Positions 13,908-17,955 of a DNA stretch of 17,955 nucleotides are shown here, one piece after another. Source of the stretch: CAYUNN01 sp964607015. GTDB lineage: Bacteria; Patescibacteriota; Minisyncoccia; Minisyncoccales; JAGGXC01. How positions within the stretch are numbered: the stretch's first letter is position 1; every line of letters starts with the position of its first letter. Position numbers and translations under genes: made by a program. A model generated the notes under the pieces. That model made no database searches. It was not told the origin of the DNA and saw nothing but the letters and a program-made list of their open reading frames with translations. The stretch lies in NCBI GenBank assembly GCA_964607015.1, contig CAZSHN010000014.1, positions 1 to 17,955 on the forward strand. The letters are read 5' to 3'.

Positions 13908-13916
13908 TGCTAAAAT
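13908..13916 (+). promoter_or_regulatory. Extended -10 promoter for deoC-gatB
   Basis: TGCTAAAAT, TGn plus the TAAAAT hexamer seen at several other starts here. Predicted leader about 30 nt, no Shine-Dalgarno within it. Together with the glycosyltransferase promoter it makes the 149-bp gap divergent. Confidence 0.5.
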
Positions 13917-13953
13917 AGGCAATAGAAAAATAAAATTATCTTAATAAAAAAAT

Positions 13954-14625
13954 ATGACTATTGATCAAGTTGCTAACTATATTGACCATACTAATATTAA
14001 AAAAGACGCTACTGAGGAGGATATTAGAAAAACCTGCCAAGAGGCAAAGAAATATAATTTTCGGGGAGTTTGCGTTAATCCGGAATGGACTAGTTTTGTC
14101 AAAAAAGAATTAGAAGGAACAGATATTAAAATAGTTATTCTAGTTGATCCTCCTATGGGGCAAAGTTCTCATGAAGAAAGGGTTAAAATTTCTAAGAAAG
14201 CAAAAGATGATGGAGCAGATGACATAGATATAGTAATGAACATAATTGACTTAAAGTATGAAAGATATGACAAGGTTTTAGAGGATTTAAAAGAAATTTG
14301 TGAGATAGCGCCAACTAAGGTAATAATTGGTTCAGGTTATCTTACTGATAGCGAAATAGTGAAAGCTTCTCAGATTGTTAAAGAAGCAGGAGCTGAATGT
14401 GTAAAAACAGCTACCTCAAAAGATCCTCTTGAGCATCGAGAATTAGAAGAAAAAGCAAGGCATTTAAAGTTAATGAAAGAAGGAGCACCAGGGCTTGAGA
14501 TAAAAGCAGCTGGAAAGATAAGAACTCTTGATGATCTAAAATTTATGGTGGAGGCAGGAGCTGATATTGTCGGAACTAGTTCCGGGGTTCAAATTATTGA
14601 AGAAGCAATTAATAAAAATGAGTGA
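13954..14625 (+). CDS. deoC: Deoxyribose-phosphate aldolase
   Basis: Cleaves 2-deoxyribose-5-phosphate to glyceraldehyde-3-phosphate and acetaldehyde, salvaging sugar from nucleosides. 223 residues, normal for short bacterial DeoC. TIM-barrel motifs in order: YIDHTNIKKDAT (9-20), FRGVCVNPEW (36-45), GADDIDIVMN with Asp92, KVIIGSGYLT (122-131), CVKTATSK with Lys151 as the Schiff-base lysine, and IKAAGKIRT with Lys184, the second active-site lysine; GADIVGTSSG is the phosphate-binding end. The usual AAGGIRT reads AAGKIRT. Its final codons overlap the gatB start by 8 nt (ATGAGTGA), an unusual operon partner for gatB. Confidence 0.95.
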   Translation: MTIDQVANYIDHTNIKKDATEEDIRKTCQEAKKYNFRGVCVNPEWTSFVKKELEGTDIKIVILVDPPMGQSSHEERVKISKKAKDDGADDIDIVMNIIDLKYERYDKVLEDLKEICEIAPTKVIIGSGYLTDSEIVKASQIVKEAGAECVKTATSKDPLEHRELEEKARHLKLMKEGAPGLEIKAAGKIRTLDDLKFMVEAGADIVGTSSGVQIIEEAINKNE

Positions 14626-16096
14626 TTCTAAATATCAAGTAGTTATTGGGCTAGAGATTCATGCAGAATTAAATACAAGAACAAAGATGTTTTGTTCTTG
14701 TTTGAATGATCCAGATGAAAAAGTTCCTAATACTAATATTTGTCCTGTTTGTATGGCTCATCCAGGATCATTACCGGTTATTAATAAAGAAGCGGTTGAA
14801 AAAACAATAAAAGCTAATCTTGCTCTTAATTGTAAGATTGCTAAGAAATCTAAGTTTGACCGAAAAAGTTATTTCTATCCTGATTTACCAAAGGGTTATC
14901 AAATTTCGCAATACCAACTTCCCTTTGGAGAAAATGGGTTTTTAGAAATAGATGGAAGAAAGATAAGAGTTGAAAGGATTCACTTAGAAGAAGATACGGG
15001 GAGATTGATTCATGACGATGAAAAAGAAAGTTCTTTGGTTGATTTTAACAGAGCTGGAGTTCCTTTAATGGAATTAGTTACTAAGCCTGATATCCATTCT
15101 GCTGAAGAGGCAAGAAAGTTTGCCGAAGAACTCAAGCTTATTTTCAGACATCTTGATGTTTCTTTTGCTAATATGGAAAAAGGACAAATGAGAATAGAGG
15201 TAAATATCTCTCTTCAAAAAGGAGATAAAATGGGAACTAAAGTCGAAATTAAAAATCTCAATTCTTTTAAATCAGTTGTTCAGGGAATTAATTATGAAAT
15301 AGAAAGGCAAAGAGATTTATTGGAAAGAGGAGGGGAGGTGGTGCAAGAAACAAGAGGTTGGCTTCAAAAAGAAGGAAGAACTGTAAGTCAAAGAGTAAAA
15401 GAAGAGGCTCATGACTATAGATACTTTCCTGAACCTGATTTGCCTCCAATAATTATTAACGAAGAATATATTAATAAAATGATATCAGAAATACCTGAGT
15501 TACCACAAAGAAAAAGGAATAGATTTAAAGAACAATATGATTTAGCAGATGACGACGTGGAAACTTTTGTTAAGAATAAAAAGTTAGGAGACTATTTTGA
15601 AAAAGTTTCTTCTGAATTAATGAACTGGGTAAAAGCAGTTGATATGAAGTCAGAAGTTAAGGAAGAAGAAGCTAAGAAGCTCAATAGTTTTTGTGCGAAC
15701 TATATTATAACTGACCTTTTAGCTATGCTTAAAGAAAATTCTGTTTCTGTTGATGATCTCTTGATTACACCGGAAAACTTTGCCGAATTTATAACTTTAA
15801 GATACAAGAAAAAAATATCTTCCAAAACAGGAAAAGTAATTTTAGAAGAAATGTTTAAAACTGGAGGAGATCCTTCTCAGATTATGGAAGAAAAAGATTT
15901 AACTCAGATAAAAGACAGTGGTCAAATTAACGAATTAGCTAAAGAGGTTATCGATGAAAATCCTGAATCAGTAGAAGATTATCGTAATGGCAAGGAAAAT
16001 GTAATTCAGTTTTTAATCGGTCAGTTAATGAAAAAGACAAAAGGAAAAGCTAATCCTGAAATGGCTAGCAAGGTTTTGCAAGACCTTTTGAAATAA
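14618..16096 (+). CDS. gatB: Aspartyl/glutamyl-tRNA amidotransferase subunit B
   Basis: GatB of the GatCAB complex, which converts misacylated Glu-tRNA-Gln and/or Asp-tRNA-Asn to the amide form. 492 residues, usual length. It begins SKYQVVIGLEIHAELNTRTK, followed by the zinc-site cysteines 26, 28, 42 and 45 (FCSC, ICPVC) and CMAHPGSLPVIN. FDRKSYFYPDLPKGYQISQY, HLEEDTG and DFNRAGVPLMELVT are the conserved catalytic-domain blocks. The C-terminal YqeY-like tRNA-binding domain ends ENVIQFLIGQLMKKTKGKANP. The ATG at 14618 inside deoC is preferred over an upstream in-frame TTG (14567) because homologues begin close to YQVVIGLEIH. gatA and gatC are not in the window. No Shine-Dalgarno. Confidence 0.97.
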   Translation: MSDSKYQVVIGLEIHAELNTRTKMFCSCLNDPDEKVPNTNICPVCMAHPGSLPVINKEAVEKTIKANLALNCKIAKKSKFDRKSYFYPDLPKGYQISQYQLPFGENGFLEIDGRKIRVERIHLEEDTGRLIHDDEKESSLVDFNRAGVPLMELVTKPDIHSAEEARKFAEELKLIFRHLDVSFANMEKGQMRIEVNISLQKGDKMGTKVEIKNLNSFKSVVQGINYEIERQRDLLERGGEVVQETRGWLQKEGRTVSQRVKEEAHDYRYFPEPDLPPIIINEEYINKMISEIPELPQRKRNRFKEQYDLADDDVETFVKNKKLGDYFEKVSSELMNWVKAVDMKSEVKEEEAKKLNSFCANYIITDLLAMLKENSVSVDDLLITPENFAEFITLRYKKKISSKTGKVILEEMFKTGGDPSQIMEEKDLTQIKDSGQINELAKEVIDENPESVEDYRNGKENVIQFLIGQLMKKTKGKANPEMASKVLQDLLK

Positions 16097-16099
16097 AAC

Positions 16100-16127
16100 T
16101 TGACAAAGGGGCTTAAAGGAGTAAAAT
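16100..16127 (+). promoter_or_regulatory. Promoter for the KH-domain gene
   Basis: Perfect -35 TTGACA (16100-16105), 16-nt spacer, TAAAAT (16122-16127), placed 3 nt after the gatB stop. Start near 16134 gives an ~88-nt leader, the longest in the window. Confidence 0.75.
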
Positions 16128-16138
16128 TAGTGTTTGAA

Positions 16139-16188
16139 TAGTAGCTTTTAGAGCCACCGATTTTTCGGGGAGAAAGGTCGAGCTACTA
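16139..16188 (+). promoter_or_regulatory. Structured 5' leader of the KH-domain gene
   Basis: Perfect 8-bp closing stem TAGTAGCT (16139-16146) with AGCTACTA (16181-16188), enclosing a hairpin CCGA-TTTT-TCGG (16157-16168) and a purine-rich strand GGGGAGAAAGG. Ends about 33 nt before the ATG. It matches no riboswitch class I can name. Autoregulation by the encoded RNA-binding protein is a guess. Confidence 0.45.
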
Positions 16189-16221
16189 AGAAAAGATTGA
16201 AAATTATCAGATCGAAAAAAC

Positions 16222-16545
16222 ATGACTGAAGTAAACGACAAAGAATTTCTTGAGTATATTGTTAAAAATTTAGTTGACCATCCTGATGATGTCAAAATCG
16301 ACAGAAAAGTTGATGAAATGGGTGTGTTACTTACTTTAAAAGTACATCCCGAAGACATGGGTCAAATTATTGGCCGTCAGGGTTCAACTGCTAGAGCTAT
16401 CAGAAGCTTAGTAAGAATCGTTGGTCTTAAATCTCACGCTCGCGTGAATTTAAAGATTGAAGAACCAGAAGGTTCTGCTAAAGCTAAACCTGATGCTGGC
16501 TCAAAGAAAGAAGCAGATGAAGGTTTAGACGACTTAAAGCTCTAA
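16222..16545 (+). CDS. khpA: KH-domain RNA-binding protein (KhpA/YlqC type)
   Basis: 107 residues. The KhpA-type core is present: DKEFLEYIVKNLVDHPDDVKI at the N-terminus and the KH signature GQIIGRQGSTARAIRSLVR, whose GRQG is the GxxG loop gripping RNA. These proteins are small cytosolic RNA chaperones or ribosome-biogenesis factors, and in Firmicutes act with KhpB/Jag in cell-size control. An extra C-terminal tail of about 28 residues (EPEGSAKAKPDAGSKKEAD...) is charged, low-complexity and not part of the usual ~75-80-residue domain. Usual neighbours rpsP and rimM are absent; trmD follows, as is common. No Shine-Dalgarno before the ATG. Confidence 0.9.
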   Translation: MTEVNDKEFLEYIVKNLVDHPDDVKIDRKVDEMGVLLTLKVHPEDMGQIIGRQGSTARAIRSLVRIVGLKSHARVNLKIEEPEGSAKAKPDAGSKKEADEGLDDLKL

Positions 16546-16571
16546 GACCTTTTAAGACTTAAAGAAATTAG

Positions 16572-16611
16572 AAAACCGTGCTACTATATTGTAAGCGCGG
16601 TTTTCGCTTTT
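16572..16611 (+). terminator. Hairpin between the KH gene and trmD, probable terminator or attenuator
   Basis: AAAACCGTGCT (16572-16582) pairs with AGCGCGGTTTT (16594-16604, one G:U), then CGCTTTT. It ends 4 nt before the trmD ATG, so any read-through transcript carries it next to the start. The T tail is weak, leaving partial termination likely. A possible -10 TATATT (16585-16590) lies in its loop. Confidence 0.55.
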
Positions 16612-16615
16612 AAAT

Positions 16616-17299
16616 ATGATTAATTTTGATATTATTACAATTTTTCCTGGGATTTTTGATTCTTACCTAAAAGAATCTCTTATTAAAAAAGCTTCGGAAA
16701 AGAAGTTAATTGATGTTGGCATTCATAATTTAAGAGATTATACAAAAGACAAGCACAAAACTGTTGATGACAGACCTTTTGGCGGAGGATTCGGAATGGT
16801 AATGAAAGTGGGGCCGATCCATAAAGCAGTGAAAGACATTAAGAGACAGAAAAAAAGTAAAGTTATTCTTTTTTCTCCAAGAGGAAAAAAGTTTAATCAG
16901 AAAATGGCTTATAAGTTTTCTAAACTAGATCAACTAGTAATGATTTGCGGAAGGTATGAAGGAGTAGACGAGAGGGTGGAGAAAAAGATTGCAGACGAAG
17001 TAGTGTCAATAGGGGACTTTGTTTTAATGGGAGGAGAGTTGCCAGCAATGATTGTTGTTGAAACAGTTTCTCGTTTAATTCCTGGAGTTTTAGGAAAACC
17101 AGAATTGCTTGAAGAAAGAATTCCTAAGAAAAAAGGAAGAGGAGGAAGAGGTTTTGTTGAATATCCTCAATACACTAGACCGGAAGTTTTTGAACCGAAA
17201 AAAGGAGAAAAATGGAAAGTTCCCAAAGTTCTGTTGTCTGGAGATCATAAAAAAATAAAAGAATGGAAAGAAAAAAGAAAGAAGTTAATCTCTTCTTAG
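16616..17299 (+). CDS. trmD: tRNA (guanine-N1)-methyltransferase, with altered catalytic segment
   Basis: Makes m1G37 in tRNAs reading codons that start with C or with G35-36 contexts, preventing frameshifts. 227 residues, shorter than the ~245-255 of E. coli-type enzymes, mostly at the C-terminus. SPOUT trefoil-knot motifs: FDIITIFPGIFDSYL, KTVDDRPFGGGFGMVM (48-63), LFSPRG (85-90), ICGRYEGVDER (110-120), SIGDFVLMGGELPAM (131-145), VSRLIPGVLG with the conserved Arg153, and YPQYTRPEVFE. The Asp-Ser-Phe segment that supplies the catalytic Asp169 in E. coli is replaced by KPELLEERIPKKKGRGGRGF, six residues longer and without aspartate. A nearby Glu (166 or 167) could substitute. Start ATG lacks a Shine-Dalgarno. 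Confidence 0.95.
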   Translation: MINFDIITIFPGIFDSYLKESLIKKASEKKLIDVGIHNLRDYTKDKHKTVDDRPFGGGFGMVMKVGPIHKAVKDIKRQKKSKVILFSPRGKKFNQKMAYKFSKLDQLVMICGRYEGVDERVEKKIADEVVSIGDFVLMGGELPAMIVVETVSRLIPGVLGKPELLEERIPKKKGRGGRGFVEYPQYTRPEVFEPKKGEKWKVPKVLLSGDHKKIKEWKEKRKKLISS

Positions 17300-17308
17300 T
17301 GATAGGGA

Positions 17309-17336
17309 TTGAAAAATAAATCTTTTGTGTTAACAT
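17309..17336 (+). promoter_or_regulatory. Promoter for tRNA-Tyr/tRNA-Thr/rpmG
   Basis: TTGAAA (17309-17314), 16-nt spacer, TAACAT (17331-17336) with upstream TGT extending the -10. Start near 17343, about 12 nt before tRNA-Tyr. Confidence 0.5.
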
Positions 17337-17354
17337 AGAAAACGTTAAAAAATA

Positions 17355-17438
17355 GGGTAGGTGGCGGAGCGGTCAAACGCATGAGTCTGTAAAACTCACG
17401 GCCTCTGGCCTACGGGGGTTCGAATCCCTCCCTGCCCA
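17355..17438 (+). tRNA. tRNA-Tyr (anticodon GTA)
   Basis: Class II tRNA with a long variable arm (CGGCCTCTGGCCTAC region). Acceptor GGGTAGG/CCTGCCC, anticodon stem TGAGT/ACTCA with loop CTGTAAA (GTA), T-loop TTCGAAT, discriminator A, no encoded CCA. First gene of a tRNA-Tyr, tRNA-Thr, rpmG unit. Confidence 0.96.
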
Positions 17439-17446
17439 CATCTTTT

Positions 17447-17519
17447 GCCGAGATAGCTCAGCTGGTAGAGCACTCCCATGGTAAGGGAAAGGTCACGAGT
17501 TCGAATCTCGTTCTCGGCT
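17447..17519 (+). tRNA. tRNA-Thr (anticodon GGT)
   Basis: Acceptor GCCGAGA/TCTCGGC, anticodon loop ATGGTAA (GGT) on a stem with a C-A mismatch at its top pair, T-arm ACGAG/CTCGT with TTCGAAT, discriminator T, CCA not encoded. Eight nt after tRNA-Tyr and only 3 nt before the rpmG start codon. Confidence 0.95.
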
Positions 17520-17522
17520 CAT

Positions 17523-17690
17523 ATGGCTAAGAAAAAGAAAAAAAGTTTTGTAAAACTTCAGTGTAAGGAGTGTAAAAATATTAACTATCATCCTCATAAA
17601 TCAAAAGCTTTGAAAGAGGAGAAGTTAGAATTGAAAAAGTTTTGTAATACCTGTAAGAAACATACTCCGCACAAAGAGACTAAAAAATAA
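17523..17690 (+). CDS. rpmG: 50S ribosomal protein L33
   Basis: 55-residue zinc-ribbon ribosomal protein at the edge of the tRNA exit site. MAKKKKKSFVKLQCKECKN carries the first Cys pair (14 and 17) and KKFCNTCKKHTPHKETK the second (41 and 44), so it is the zinc-binding (C+) form. The start is the ATG at 17523, 3 nt after tRNA-Thr; upstream in-frame codons would lie inside the tRNA. Cutting the tRNA 3' end would leave an almost leaderless mRNA. tRNA-Trp follows, the arrangement found before secE-nusG in many bacteria. Confidence 0.96.
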   Translation: MAKKKKKSFVKLQCKECKNINYHPHKSKALKEEKLELKKFCNTCKKHTPHKETKK

Positions 17691-17710
17691 GGGAAACATC
17701 ATGCTTGTCT

Positions 17711-17743
17711 AAATAAACTCTCTTTTCCTGGGAGTTTATTTTT
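17711..17743 (+). terminator. Intrinsic terminator after rpmG
   Basis: AAATAAACTC (17711-17720) pairs with GAGTTTATTT (17732-17741), followed by T residues. Separates rpmG from tRNA-Trp. Confidence 0.8.
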
Positions 17744-17799
17744 AGTTGCATTTTTCTATTAATTTTTGTAGTATTCATACAAGACAATTGAATATTTTA

Positions 17800-17872
17800 G
17801 GGTCCGTAGTTCAACTGGCAGAATAGCGGTCTCCAAAACCGTTGGTTCCAGGTTCGAATCCTGGCGGACCCG
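17800..17872 (+). tRNA. tRNA-Trp (anticodon CCA)
   Basis: Acceptor GGGTCCG/CGGACCC with the G73 discriminator characteristic of bacterial tRNA-Trp, anticodon stem GCGGT/ACCGT with loop CTCCAAA (anticodon CCA), T-arm CCAGG/CCTGG. CCA tail not encoded. A CCA anticodon reads UGG only, in line with TGA being used as stop here. Confidence 0.96.
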
Positions 17873-17873
17873 C

Positions 17874-17901
17874 AAAAAGGAAACCAGGAGTTTCCTTTTT
17901 T
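17874..17901 (+). terminator. Intrinsic terminator after tRNA-Trp
   Basis: AAAAAGGAAAC, 5-nt loop CAGGA, GTTTCCTTTTTT. The 54 nt after it contain AGAGGTG followed by purine-rich sequence but no ATG before the window ends; secE would be the expected next gene but nothing can be called. Confidence 0.85.
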
Positions 17902-17955
17902 ATAAAAAGTTTTTTAAAAACAAAAAGAGGTGTAAAAACTGAAAAAAAGAAAGAA

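Noticed and set aside
14567..14617. Earlier in-frame TTG start for gatB
   Set aside because: Adds 17 residues overlapping deoC with no family resemblance; GatB proteins begin close to YQVVIGLEIH.
17478..17522. Upstream extension of rpmG through tRNA-Thr
   Set aside because: The residues are translated tRNA sequence; L33 begins at MAKKKKKSF.
1..17955. CRISPR arrays, insertion sequences, phage or defence genes
   Set aside because: No regularly spaced repeats, transposase motifs or terminal inverted repeats were seen; all large frames are housekeeping or envelope genes.

Overview
The window reads as a chromosomal piece of a Candidate Phyla Radiation (Patescibacteria) bacterium, most likely a parcubacterium-like lineage. 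This is inferred from the divergent 16S rRNA 3' part, the AT-rich lysine/isoleucine-rich coding style, the very short intergenic gaps and the gene set; it cannot be proved without a tree. TGA is used as a stop (e.g. deoC, the alpha/beta hydrolase), so the UGA-to-glycine recoding of Gracilibacteria/Absconditabacteria does not apply.

Layout. 1-662: 3' end of a 16S rRNA gene, a trailer hairpin, a terminator, tRNA-Ile(GAT), tRNA-Ala(TGC) and a second terminator; no 23S follows, so the rRNA operon is split. 696-1554: a polytopic membrane protein of the mechanosensitive-channel TM-helix type behind a structured leader. 1552-4355: lysS-serS operon. 4354-10473: plus-strand envelope genes (alpha/beta hydrolase, membrane-fused Mur ligase, DegT-type PLP enzyme, FemAB-type transferase, FtsQ/DivIB), interrupted by two isolated minus-strand genes for small membrane proteins. 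10475-13804: two minus-strand GT39-like membrane glycosyltransferases. 13908-16096: deoC overlapping gatB. 16100-17299: KH-domain RNA-binding protein behind a structured leader, then trmD. 17309-17901: tRNA-Tyr, tRNA-Thr, rpmG (L33), tRNA-Trp, each in tight packing; the window stops in what is probably the approach to secE.

How it works together. Half the window is translation machinery (16S, five tRNAs, two aminoacyl-tRNA synthetases, GatB, TrmD, L33, KH protein) and most of the rest is envelope construction (Mur ligase, FemAB, FtsQ, glycosyltransferases).

The most striking observation is that the 16S 3' tail after helix 45 reads GGATGGACCAATTTAG instead of GGATCACCTCC: the anti-Shine-Dalgarno is missing. 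Consistently, nearly all starts lack a Shine-Dalgarno and are either leaderless or near-leaderless relative to recognisable promoters (often with a TAAAAT -10), or overlap/abut the upstream stop codon. Paradoxically, the two isolated minus-strand membrane-protein genes do carry perfect GGAGG motifs at or near Shine-Dalgarno spacing. Other items to check are a TrmD without the catalytic Asp-Ser segment, a Mur ligase with its UDP-binding domain replaced by membrane helices, structured leaders before the membrane protein and KH genes, and terminators whose tail or loop doubles as the next promoter's -35.
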